Source: Anaerolineae bacterium
GTDB taxonomy: Bacteria; Chloroflexota; Anaerolineae; Aggregatilineales; Phototrophicaceae
Assembly (NCBI GenBank): GCA_022820665.1
Contig: JAJEFB010000045.1
Span: 94,392 to 158,391, forward strand
Length of the DNA stretch: 64,000 nt
Direction of reading: 5' to 3'
A model generated the notes under the pieces. It ran no database searches, was not told the origin of the DNA, and worked only from the letters and a program-made list of their open reading frames with translations. Within the stretch, counting starts at the first letter, position 1. Each line of letters starts with the position of its first letter. The translations under genes were made by a program, and so were the position numbers. This document shows, piece by piece, positions 52,286-61,606 of the stretch.

Positions 52286-53140
52286 TTAACCAGCCGGAAC
52301 TTTTGGCGTCGACGGATCGTTGCCCCACTCTTTCCATGAGCCGTCGTAAACGCGCAAATTTGTCGCCCCCGCCGCCTCGAGCGCGGCCAGCGCAAAGCTG
52401 GCGGAAACGCCCGAGTTGCAGTAAATGACCGTATCCTCCGCATGCAGGTTGATGCCCAACTCTGAAAACCGAGCTTGCAGATCGGGGACCGGTTTCATTG
52501 TCAGGTCATCGGCGACCATAGCATTTCTTGGCAAGTTGATCGCCGTCGGGATATGCCCCGCGAATTGGGCGCGCGACGTCTCCCCCGCAAACTCGGCGGG
52601 CGAGCGCGTGTCCAGTAACTGAATGGTTCCGGCGTCGATGCCGCTCAGAATATCCTCCGCCTTCGCTTTCAATCGGGATTTTCTTGCCGCGACGAAGGTC
52701 CCCGGTCGCGCTGCGGGCAGAGCGTCTTCCGTCGGCCGCCCCTCGGCTGTCCACTTCCGCCAGCCGCCATCGAGGATCCAAACATTATTGTGACCATAGT
52801 ATAGCAGGCACCAGCGCATGCGCGCGGCAAACATGCTTGCGGCATCGTCATAAACGACGACGAGATCCCCATTGCTGATGCCCAGCCGCCTCATCAAGTC
52901 GCTAAAGCGGCCCGGTGCGGCAATATCGTTGGACGGCGAACCCGGCTCGACGATATCAACCTGCCAATCGACGAAAACCGCGCCGGGAATATGCGCGGCT
53001 TCGTATGCGGCTCGATCGCTAATATAATGCGGGGGCGGCGCCGTCGGCGGCAGCACCGCCCCGCGCATGTCGATAATGCGCAGATCACTGTCACTCAGAT
53101 GTTCTTCCAGCCAAGCACTGTTTACCAATGGCGAACCCAT
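52286..53140 (-). CDS. Two-domain rhodanese-like sulfurtransferase
   Basis: SDLRIIDMRG..., HIPGAVFVDWQVDIVEPG, VIYCNSGVSASFALAALEAAGATNLRVYDGSWKEWGND. Confidence 0.9.
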   Translation of the reverse strand: MGSPLVNSAWLEEHLSDSDLRIIDMRGAVLPPTAPPPHYISDRAAYEAAHIPGAVFVDWQVDIVEPGSPSNDIAAPGRFSDLMRRLGISNGDLVVVYDDAASMFAARMRWCLLYYGHNNVWILDGGWRKWTAEGRPTEDALPAARPGTFVAARKSRLKAKAEDILSGIDAGTIQLLDTRSPAEFAGETSRAQFAGHIPTAINLPRNAMVADDLTMKPVPDLQARFSELGINLHAEDTVIYCNSGVSASFALAALEAAGATNLRVYDGSWKEWGNDPSTPKVPAG

Positions 53141-53303
53141 GAGCGCCTCCAGTACGCAACATACATCAGACCAATACCGTCATCGTTCAATACCGCCTCC
53201 AGCCGGAAGTGGTGAACTGTTTATGCAAACTGCGTGTATCGCAATATTTCACCATAAAGACAGAAAGTCACTCCTTAAAAATCCTCTGTGCTCTCTGTGC
53301 CTC

Positions 53304-53366
53304 GGTGGTGAATCCCCCTGTATTGAACTCGCATAAGGGGGATTCCGCGATTTTCACCGCTTCCCC
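53304..53366. repeat. Dispersed repeat R3, copy 2, with intact 10-bp hairpin
   Basis: ggtggtGAATCCCCCTgtattgaactcgcataAGGGGGATTCcgcgattttcaccgcttcccc. Confidence 0.75.
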
Positions 53367-53434
53367 ATTAGCCAGATATTTTTTCAAGACGCGTCTCTCC
53401 GATATAATATATCCAAAGTTGACTGAGTTTGCCG

Positions 53435-55930
53435 ATGAAAAAGCGCATCCGTGGATTAAAACGGGCTACCTTCCAGTTGGATTTCGATCTGTATCGGGTC
53501 AAGGTGCCAATACCCGGCTATGACGGTTCCCATCTCAGCGTCATTGATCTGTCCCCGCAAGACATCGACCAGACAATCGTTTTCCAGCATGGATTCGCCG
53601 GCGTCGCCGAATCCTGGGAATACCAGCTCACGCATTTTGCCCATCAGTTTCGCGTTATAGCGCCGGAACTGCGCGGGCATGGACAGAGCGACGCCCCGCA
53701 CAGCGAGTATGACATGCGGGAGCTCGTTGAAGATTTGCACACTGTCGTTACTTCGCTGAATGTCCCGCAGAAATTTGTCCTGATCGGCCACTCCTTTGGC
53801 GGCGCGATCTGTGTTGAATACGCCAATGCCTATCCGGAGCGCATCGCCAAACTCGTGCTGGTTGCCACAGCCGGGGAATATCCCCTGCCCAGGGCGGCGT
53901 CCTTGCTCTTTCACATTCCCATTAAAATCGCCGTTCCCTTTTGGCGCTATCGCCGCAAATGGGACGCGGAATATCATGTGCTGAAGAAGATGTACCTCAA
54001 CGCGCTTCATCAGTGGCAGGGCTGGTCGCTTCTGCGCAATATCACAGCGCAGTCGCTTGTTATCACCGGCGAACGAGATACCTATTTCCCGCGATACATA
54101 TATAACGATGTCGCCAAGATGATGCCGGAGGCCGAGGTCTATGACATAGGATCGGCAAAACATAAAGTTCAGTTAGAGCGGCACGAAGCGGTCAACCGCG
54201 CCATTGAACGCTTCATTTTGGCCGCCCAGCACAGCAGTTGGCGCAGCGAATCCGCGCTCGATAAACTCAATCGCGGCAAACCTTGGTTGAGCCACTATCA
54301 CCTCGACACGCCACACACGATTCCTATTCCCAATCAGCCGCTCTTTCGTTTTCTGGAGAGCGCCGCCGACTGGCGACCCAAAGGAATCGCCACCGTGTTT
54401 TATGGCAAGACCATGACCTACCGTGACCTTGAGGCGCGAGTCAATCAGTTCGCGCGCGGCTTGAGCAAGATTGGGGTCGGACCCGGCGATCGCGTGATGA
54501 TCGTCTTGCCCAACACGCCGCAATTCATCATCGCCTATTACGCGATTCTCAAACTTAATGCCGTGGTCGTGCTTTCCAACCCCGACGCCAACGAGCAATT
54601 GATCGCTTCCCAGGCGCAAGACACCGGAGCCAAAGTTCTCGTCACGCTTAGCGCCTTTAGCGAACTGGCGGACTTGATTCAGCGGACCACAACAGCCCAA
54701 ACCGTTATCTTCACCCGGATTGGCAAGCACGTCACGACCAGCCAGAGCAAGGCTTTTGGCCGGCATAAGCACCCAACGCAATCGGACGAAGCAATCGCCC
54801 AACGCATCGGCAAATTCATGTCTGATGTCATGAATGATGAGCTGCCGACACCTCCTCAAGTTGATGTGAATCCAAGAGATCTCGCGGTGATCTCTTTTAC
54901 CAGCGGCACCACCAGCAAACCCCGAGGCGTCTGTCTGTCGCACAGAAACCTGGTCGCCAATGCCTTGCAAACGAGGCACTGGATGCCCGAAATCGAATAT
55001 GGCGAGGAAACCGTCATGGCGGTCGTGCCCTTCGAACACAGCTATGGCATGACCGCGGCCATGAATCTGCCGATTTTGATCGCAGCCAAAATCGTGATCG
55101 TTTCAGTCTTTGAATTGAAGCAGGTGCTTGAGCAGATTAAGCGGCACAAGCCGACGCTCTTCCCGGGCGTGCCCTCTATGTTCACCTTGATCAACCAGGC
55201 GCCCAACGTCAGAAGCTACGGACTCTCCTCCATAAAAGCCTGTATCAGCGGCGCGGCCCCCTTGCCGGTGGAAGTGCAGGAGGCTTTTGAAAAACTCACC
55301 CGGGGCCGTCTTGTCGAGGGATACGGGCTCACCGAAGCGGCGCCCGTCACGCATTCCAATCCACTGTATGGACTGCGAAAGATCGGATCAATTGGCGTGC
55401 CGCTCCCCAATACAGATGCCAAAATCGTCGACCTGGTTGACGGTAACGAGGTGCCCGCGGGAGAGATCGGCGAACTGATCGTCCGGGGTCCGCAAATTAT
55501 GCAAGGATATTGGCGCTCTCCCGAAGAGAATGAGTCCATCCTGCGCGACGATTGGTTGCATACCGGCGACGTCGCGATTATGGACGACGAAGGCTACTTC
55601 AAGATCATCAGCCGCAAACGCGACACCATCTTCACGGGAGATTTCAGTGTCTACCCGCGAGATGTTGAAGAAGTTCTCTACGAGAACAATAAGGTTCTGG
55701 AAGCTGCCGTCGTCGGCGTCGGCAGAGAATCCGGCAAGCAAAAGATCAAGGCTTTTGTTGTGCCCAGGCCCAACGCCACCTTGTCCAAGGAGGAGCTGGT
55801 CGCCTTGTGCAGGAGGCGCCTGGAAGAATATGCGGTGCCCTGGGAGATTGAGTTTCGGCAAGAGTTGCCGCGATCATTTATCGGCAAAGTGCTGCGGCGC
55901 ATGCTTTTTGAAGAGGAGATGGGAAAATAG
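53435..55930 (+). CDS. Alpha/beta-hydrolase fused to AMP-binding acyl-CoA synthetase-like ligase
   Basis: N-term GHSFGGAICVEYANAYPERI nucleophile elbow; C-term FTSGTTSKPRGVCLSHRNLVAN, GYGLTEAAPVTHSNPL, DDWLHTGDVAIMDDEGYFKIISRKRDTI. Confidence 0.88.
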   Translation: MKKRIRGLKRATFQLDFDLYRVKVPIPGYDGSHLSVIDLSPQDIDQTIVFQHGFAGVAESWEYQLTHFAHQFRVIAPELRGHGQSDAPHSEYDMRELVEDLHTVVTSLNVPQKFVLIGHSFGGAICVEYANAYPERIAKLVLVATAGEYPLPRAASLLFHIPIKIAVPFWRYRRKWDAEYHVLKKMYLNALHQWQGWSLLRNITAQSLVITGERDTYFPRYIYNDVAKMMPEAEVYDIGSAKHKVQLERHEAVNRAIERFILAAQHSSWRSESALDKLNRGKPWLSHYHLDTPHTIPIPNQPLFRFLESAADWRPKGIATVFYGKTMTYRDLEARVNQFARGLSKIGVGPGDRVMIVLPNTPQFIIAYYAILKLNAVVVLSNPDANEQLIASQAQDTGAKVLVTLSAFSELADLIQRTTTAQTVIFTRIGKHVTTSQSKAFGRHKHPTQSDEAIAQRIGKFMSDVMNDELPTPPQVDVNPRDLAVISFTSGTTSKPRGVCLSHRNLVANALQTRHWMPEIEYGEETVMAVVPFEHSYGMTAAMNLPILIAAKIVIVSVFELKQVLEQIKRHKPTLFPGVPSMFTLINQAPNVRSYGLSSIKACISGAAPLPVEVQEAFEKLTRGRLVEGYGLTEAAPVTHSNPLYGLRKIGSIGVPLPNTDAKIVDLVDGNEVPAGEIGELIVRGPQIMQGYWRSPEENESILRDDWLHTGDVAIMDDEGYFKIISRKRDTIFTGDFSVYPRDVEEVLYENNKVLEAAVVGVGRESGKQKIKAFVVPRPNATLSKEELVALCRRRLEEYAVPWEIEFRQELPRSFIGKVLRRMLFEEEMGK

Positions 55931-55939
55931 TTTCTCGTT

Positions 55940-56596
55940 ATGCATGATCTGCCGCTGTTTCCGCTGAACACTGTTTTGTTCCCCGGCATGCAACTCAAAC
56001 TGCATATCTTTGAAGAACGTTACAAGTTGATGATCCGTCGCTGTATTCATGACGAAGCGCCATTTGGCGTGATCTTGATCAAGAGCGGTCGCGAAGCGCT
56101 GGGACCGGTCGCAATTACCCACGACGTCGGCTGCGCGGCGAAAATTATCGAGGTGCAGAAACTCCCCTTTGATCGCATGAATATCGTCGCCGTGGGACAA
56201 CGACGCTTTCGCCTTCGCGGGCTGGATCACAGCAAGCCCTATCTGGTTGGCGATGTCGAGTACTTTGTGCCACGAGAAGACGACAAAGCAGCCATGCGCC
56301 AATTCGGCAGAAGACTGCGCCCGCTCATCATTCGCTACCTGGAAATCCTCGCCTCAGCGGAAGAAGTGGACTTCGATCCGGAGCAAATCCCCCATTCCCC
56401 CAAGTCCCTTGCCCAAATCGCCGCTATACTTTTGCAGGCTGACAATACGCAGAAACAAGAATTGCTCCGCCAGGATAAAATGGCGCGTCTTTTGAACTTG
56501 CTGGTCGAGATCTATCGCTTGGAGACAATGCTGCTGGGCATGCGCTTGAACCCGCCCGATGATGACTTCAACATTGGACCCTTTTCCAGCAACTAA
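55940..56596 (+). CDS. LON peptidase substrate-binding (N-terminal) domain protein
   Basis: DLPLFPLNTVLFPGMQLKLHIFEERYKLMIRRCI ... VGQRRFRLRGL. Confidence 0.9.
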   Translation: MHDLPLFPLNTVLFPGMQLKLHIFEERYKLMIRRCIHDEAPFGVILIKSGREALGPVAITHDVGCAAKIIEVQKLPFDRMNIVAVGQRRFRLRGLDHSKPYLVGDVEYFVPREDDKAAMRQFGRRLRPLIIRYLEILASAEEVDFDPEQIPHSPKSLAQIAAILLQADNTQKQELLRQDKMARLLNLLVEIYRLETMLLGMRLNPPDDDFNIGPFSSN

Positions 56597-56684
56597 TCTG
56601 GCATGCCAAGGCAATCGCTGAAATTTGTTTTTTCACCACAAAGACACGAAAGTAATTCCAAGGAAATAATGAGAAATAACCAGG

Positions 56685-56800
56685 TTTGTAGCGAAAGTTC
56701 TGCATGTAATCCCAATCCCGCCAAATGCGCTCCCCCGCCCTGATGCTTCGGGGAGGGGGCCGGGGGTGGGGTTGAATAAATGCATTTTCGCATTCTCATT
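56685..56800. repeat. Dispersed intergenic repeat R1, copy 2
   Basis: tttgtagcgaaagttctgcatgtaatcccaatcccgccaaatgcgctccccc...ggggccgggggtggggttgaataaatgcattttcgcattctcatt. Confidence 0.85.
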
Positions 56801-56828
56801 ACTTACTTGCACTTACTTCAGTGATTCC

Positions 56829-56967
56829 AAGTAAGGAATGCAAAAAAATAAGGAGCCTGTACGGGCGAGCCGGCGGCTCGCCCTTAAAATGAACATAAGC
56901 GGAACGATAGCAATGGGTCAGCCACCGGCTGACCCGTACAGATTTCGACGCGGATGTGGATAGGGAT
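56829..56967. repeat. Dispersed double-hairpin repeat R2, copy 1
   Basis: aagtaaggaatgc..aataaggagcctgtacGGGCGAGCCggcGGCTCGCCC...acataagcggaacgatagcaatGGGTCAGCCaccGGCTGACCCgtacagatttcgac. Confidence 0.9.
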
Positions 56968-57157
56968 TTGGGCTGATATTTTGCATGACTTACTTGCACT
57001 TACTTCTGTCCCCGGTGCCGTCGGTGATAAAGAAAGAGTTTTGAAGCGACTGCCCGGTGTGGAATACTACAATCCATCAGACATGGTAGAATCGTGCCGC
57101 GGATAATCGCTTGAAGTCCGCCGCCGATCAGCATAAGCGGAGTTTAGAGGTAGGCTA

Positions 57158-58345
57158 TTGACAAGCGTCCTCAAATACTTGTTGCGGCTATCCCTTGTAC
57201 TCTCCGCTACCGCCATCCTGCTTGAGATTGCGTTTCAACTTGCCTTTCCCAGCTTGCCGGGGGAACTGATAGGGCGTATGCCGCAATACCGCGAGCGATC
57301 TGGATTTGCTTTAGTTACGGAACACGGCGCGAGAGAATCTCCCGCCGGCGAAGTTGCCGCGATACATGTCGACCAGTATTCTGGCGACCTCTTCCGATTA
57401 ACCTGCCTCTCGGCGGATCACGCGCAATTCTTTGAGCCTTATAGCGTGAGATTTACCCGCGACCAACACGGATTCCGAAACGAAGAACCATGGAACGAAG
57501 ACCTTGATTTGGTCGTCCTTGGAGATTCCTTCACCGCCGCGGAAGCGATACAAAATCCCTTCTGGACCGGGCTTTCCGATTCGCTGCTTTCATTGGCTTT
57601 TCCCGGCAGCGGCACAATCGAACAAAGTCTCTTGCTGGGGGCTTACGGACTGCCGCTTCAGCCGGATACGGTCGTCCTGGCTTACTTCGCGGGCAACGAT
57701 CTCTCCGACAATCAAGTCTTCCAGGAAATGCGGCGTCAAGGCAAGTCGATTGCCGACCGAGTACACCAGAATCGCTCCCCATTCGAGTATCTGGTGACCG
57801 TTCATATAGCATTGTATCTCCGCGATATGATCCATAAAGCCAACATAAGCGACTGTCATTATCCACAAGTCGCAGCTACAGATCCAGCGATGCCGGTTGC
57901 CTTTTTTGACGACATGCTGCCGATCCTCGCCCTGGACGCCGACGCCTTGCGCGCCAGCGACATGTTCCAAGCCACCCTGACCTCCATAGTACAGATGGCG
58001 CAAGATCTAAGCGCGCGCGGAATCCGCTTTGTCATGATGTATATCCCACAGAAGGCTGAACTGGTCTGGCCATACCTGAACGCGGAGAGCAAACGCGCGA
58101 TCGCGTCCTACCTTGCAGAGAACCTTTCGCCGATTGCGCCGGAGATGATTGACAAGAATATCTCCGCCCAGCGCGATCTCTGGTTGTCAGTCGCGCTGGA
58201 ACAACGGATCGAGTTCCTGGATATGACGCCGGCTCTGCAAGCAGCCATAGAAAACGGAAACTCGCCCTACTTCTTTGCCGATACGCACTGGAATCAATTG
58301 GGACACGATCTCGCCCGTCAGGAACTGCAGAAATTCCTGAATTAG
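57158..58345 (+). CDS. SGNH/GDSL-type hydrolase-like protein
   Basis: LDLVVLGDSFTAAE, YFAGNDLSDN, FADTHWNQLGHDL; TTG start with GAGG upstream. Confidence 0.78.
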   Translation: MTSVLKYLLRLSLVLSATAILLEIAFQLAFPSLPGELIGRMPQYRERSGFALVTEHGARESPAGEVAAIHVDQYSGDLFRLTCLSADHAQFFEPYSVRFTRDQHGFRNEEPWNEDLDLVVLGDSFTAAEAIQNPFWTGLSDSLLSLAFPGSGTIEQSLLLGAYGLPLQPDTVVLAYFAGNDLSDNQVFQEMRRQGKSIADRVHQNRSPFEYLVTVHIALYLRDMIHKANISDCHYPQVAATDPAMPVAFFDDMLPILALDADALRASDMFQATLTSIVQMAQDLSARGIRFVMMYIPQKAELVWPYLNAESKRAIASYLAENLSPIAPEMIDKNISAQRDLWLSVALEQRIEFLDMTPALQAAIENGNSPYFFADTHWNQLGHDLARQELQKFLN

Positions 58346-58895
58346 TGTAGGCTTGATGTTGTTTGCAATCTGTGAGGAATCAATGATTCTCTCATTGAAT
58401 AAACCTGCCAAACTTCCTATCTACAGTCATATCGAAATCTGTAAGGCTTGTCAGGTACTGAAAGTCTTACGCATAGGCAACTGTAACAATACCGAAACGG
58501 TACAAAAAAGAGGGTCAATCCTTGCGTAAGGCAACAGATTACTGCGGAATCCGCTAAGTTTAGCTCCCCTTCCCTGATGCTTCGGGATACTTCCCCCGTG
58601 AGGCGGGGGACCGAGGGGGCGCTGGGCCGGGGGATGGGGTAGAAAAACGCGGTTGCATGACCCAGTACCGGACAAGCCTTGTAGACCCTCGCGCTGCACA
58701 GCAGCCGCCCACGCAAAATAACTTGCGTCCGGCGGTGTTTAGCTCCCCCTCTCGTAGTGCGGTGTCTACGCGCACCCCTTGTGGGATTTCCGCCCCCCGT
58801 TTGGCGGGGGGACTGAGGGGGGAACAGGGTCGGGGGTGAGGGCTTAAATTCGCAGGACTAACTTGGAACGACTAGCGAAGGGGAGAAATATTCAC

Positions 58896-59126
58896 TTGAA
58901 AAAACTCTGGAAGATCGCCTGGGAGCGCTTCAGTCTCAATTCCAGCATTGTGGCTGACGGCAATGGCCGATTCATCGCCACGCTATTCTATTTCACGATT
59001 TTCTTGCCCTTTGGACTTTTGTCCGCGCTCTTCATGGATCCCTTGCGCACCCGCAAGACGCAAGTATCCTGGCAGTCGCGCGAACCGGTCCCTTCTGATC
59101 TTGACTCGGCGCGAGAGCAGGGTTGA
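58896..59126 (+). CDS. Small single-TM protein, unknown function, next to the carbamoyltransferase gene
   Basis: GGGGAG SD and TTG start; KKLWKIAWERFSLNSSIVADGNGRFIATLFYFTIFLPFGLLSALFMDPLR; stop is 3 nt before the next ATG. Confidence 0.65.
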   Translation: MKKLWKIAWERFSLNSSIVADGNGRFIATLFYFTIFLPFGLLSALFMDPLRTRKTQVSWQSREPVPSDLDSAREQG

Positions 59127-59128
59127 GC

Positions 59129-60919
59129 ATGTATATTCTGGGCATATCAGCCTTTTATCACGATTCCGCCGCCGCCTTAATCAAGAATGGCGAGTTGGTA
59201 GCCGCCGCCATGGAAGAACGCTTCACGCGGGTCAAACACGACAATGGCTTTCCCCAGCTTGCCGCGGAATTCTGCCTCGAACAAGCGCGGATTACCCCTG
59301 ATGAACTTGATTACGTGGTCTTTTACGAAAAGCCGCTGCTGAAGTTTGAACGCATATTGCAAACAGCCTTGAACACCTTTCCTCGCTCATCCGGCCTCTG
59401 GCGAGAGTCCATGCTCACATGGTTGACGGACAAACTCTGGGTGCGCAGCCACCTGGCTCGCGGTATCGGCGTTCCCAACGACAAAATACTCTTTTGCGAT
59501 CACCATATGAGCCACGCCGCCAGCGCATTTTTCGCCTGTCCCTACAAGGAAGCCGCGATTCTGACCGTGGATGGCGTTGGCGAATGGACGACCACCACCT
59601 TGGGCGTCGGCAAAAGCTCGCTCGGCGAGGCTGATGCCATGACGCCGAGCATCGACCTCTTCGAAGAGCAGCGTTTCCCGCATTCTTTAGGTCTGCTCTA
59701 TTCGACATTTACTGCCTGGCTCGGCTTCCGCGTCAATAACGGCGAATACAAAGTCATGGGTATGAGCCCTTACGGCGAAGCGCGATATCTGGACAAAGTT
59801 TACAAAGTCGTCGCCGGTGACCGAACCACAGGATCATTTCGCCTCGATATGTCCTATTTCGACTTTCATCGTTCCACATCGCGCAGTTACAGCGATAAGT
59901 TTCTTGATCTGTTTGGGGATAAGCGCGACCCCGACAGTGAATTCTTCACCGCCAGCACACAGCCTCATCGCAAGGACGAAAAACTGGCGATGGAAACGAA
60001 TCAGTATTATGCCGATGTCGCAGCCAGCGTGCAGCAAGTCACCGAAGATACCCTCATTAACATCGCCACCTACCTGCACGGCAAGACCGGCATGAAAAAG
60101 CTGGTGATGGCTGGCGGCGTCGCCCTCAATACCAAAGCCAACTGGCGCATCCTCAATGAAACTCCTTTTGAAGAACTCTGGATCCAGCCGGCGGCCGGCG
60201 ACGATGGCGGTGCCTTGGGCGCGGCGCTTTGGGCATGGCATATCGTCCTGGGCAAACCGCGCGGATGGGTGCAGTCGCACGCCTATTTCGGCAAGGGTTA
60301 CGACGACGCCCATTGCAGGTCATTCCTCGACGCCGCCGGCTTGCGCTATGAATCCTTTGACGACGAATGCAAATTGACGGAAACCATCGTCGACGCGCTG
60401 ACCCGGCAGCAGGTTATTGGATTTCACCAGGGGCGATTCGAGTGGGGTCCGCGCGCTCTGGGCAATCGCAGCATTCTGGCTGATCCCCGCGGCGAAGAAA
60501 TGAAAGAAATCGTGAATACAAAGATCAAGTTTCGCGAACCCTTTCGGCCCTTCGCTCCTGTTATTCTCCGCGAGCGCTCGCCGGAATATTTTGACTATCC
60601 GCAAGTCGCCAAGCACGATACGCCTCGCTATATGTTGATGGTCGCCCCGATCAAATCGGAGAAACAGTCGGAAATCCATGCCGTCAACCACGAAGGCACG
60701 GGACGGCTTCAATCCATTGACCGAGATACCAACCCGCGCTACTATGATGTCGTCAAGCAGTTTGGCGACGCCACTGGCGTGCCCGTTGTCCTCAATACGT
60801 CGTTTAACCTGCGGGGCGAGCCAATTGTCAACACGCCCCAAGAGGCTTTTAACACCTTCCGCAATAGCGATATCGATATGCTCGTCCTTGGTTCACACGT
60901 GGTAAGGAAACCCCTCTAA
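59129..60919 (+). CDS. NodU/CmcH-type carbamoyltransferase
   Basis: YILGISAFYHDSAAALIKNGELVAAAMEERFTRVKHD, CDHHMSHAASAFFACP, MAGGVALN, LNTSFNLRGEPIVNTPQEAFNTF. Confidence 0.95.
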   Translation: MYILGISAFYHDSAAALIKNGELVAAAMEERFTRVKHDNGFPQLAAEFCLEQARITPDELDYVVFYEKPLLKFERILQTALNTFPRSSGLWRESMLTWLTDKLWVRSHLARGIGVPNDKILFCDHHMSHAASAFFACPYKEAAILTVDGVGEWTTTTLGVGKSSLGEADAMTPSIDLFEEQRFPHSLGLLYSTFTAWLGFRVNNGEYKVMGMSPYGEARYLDKVYKVVAGDRTTGSFRLDMSYFDFHRSTSRSYSDKFLDLFGDKRDPDSEFFTASTQPHRKDEKLAMETNQYYADVAASVQQVTEDTLINIATYLHGKTGMKKLVMAGGVALNTKANWRILNETPFEELWIQPAAGDDGGALGAALWAWHIVLGKPRGWVQSHAYFGKGYDDAHCRSFLDAAGLRYESFDDECKLTETIVDALTRQQVIGFHQGRFEWGPRALGNRSILADPRGEEMKEIVNTKIKFREPFRPFAPVILRERSPEYFDYPQVAKHDTPRYMLMVAPIKSEKQSEIHAVNHEGTGRLQSIDRDTNPRYYDVVKQFGDATGVPVVLNTSFNLRGEPIVNTPQEAFNTFRNSDIDMLVLGSHVVRKPL

Positions 60920-60946
60920 TCGGCAAGCACTTTGCGAGGAGACAGA

Positions 60947-61159
60947 ATGACTTCCAAAGCAAAAACAGGCAAGAACACGCCGAGCGCGCTTCAAGATTTC
61001 TTCATGCGCCTGGGAGTGCTCGGCGAGCTGCTCGCCTTTTTGTGGAAACGCAAATTGTATTGGATGTTGCCGCTGGTGATCACGCTCCTGGTCTTCGCCC
61101 TCGTGATCATGTTTGGCAGCGCCAGCCCCGCCGGCGTCTTCATCTATTCGCTATTCTAG
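60947..61159 (+). CDS. DUF5989-like small membrane protein
   Basis: GELLAFLWKRKLYWMLPLVITLLVFALVIMFGSASPAGVFIYSLF. Confidence 0.75.
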   Translation: MTSKAKTGKNTPSALQDFFMRLGVLGELLAFLWKRKLYWMLPLVITLLVFALVIMFGSASPAGVFIYSLF

Positions 61160-61196
61160 GGCGGTTCGCTATGCCGTCCGGCAGTAAGGGGCAGCC

Positions 61197-61586
61197 GTGG
61201 ATCTAAAGACGATCGTACTGATTGCGCTGCTGGCGCTGATCGCCTGGCTTGGTTGGCAAGTCCACCGGCGCTCAGCCAGACAGCAAGCGATTTATGGCGG
61301 CGCCCCGGCCGCTATCTTCAACTTCCTTTCCGGACTATGCTTCGCGGCCATCCTGCCCGCGGTCTGCGCGTCGGTCTTGGTCTTGCATCCGGATATGCTG
61401 CAAGTCGCCGGCATCACCCTCAGCCCCATCATCGTTATCCTCGTCGGTCTGGCGCTGCTGAGCCTGCTCTTCTCGATCCTCTTCGCCCTCTTCGAGCGCC
61501 GCCCCCTGGAGCGCGCGCAGCAAAAAACAGCCCTGCGCGACGCGCAAGGCTGGACAGAACAAGATGCCAAGACTTCGGGGCTGTAA
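61197..61586 (+). CDS. Small multi-TM membrane protein, unknown
   Basis: MDLKTIVLIALLALIAWLGWQVHRRSA...; same strand, closely spaced after the DUF5989-like gene. Confidence 0.6.
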   Translation: MDLKTIVLIALLALIAWLGWQVHRRSARQQAIYGGAPAAIFNFLSGLCFAAILPAVCASVLVLHPDMLQVAGITLSPIIVILVGLALLSLLFSILFALFERRPLERAQQKTALRDAQGWTEQDAKTSGL

Positions 61587-61606
61587 CTACGAACCTGACT
61601 GATGAT

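Noticed and set aside
54173-55039. 288-aa minus-strand ORF
   Set aside because: Antisense to the hydrolase-ligase fusion gene; artefact.
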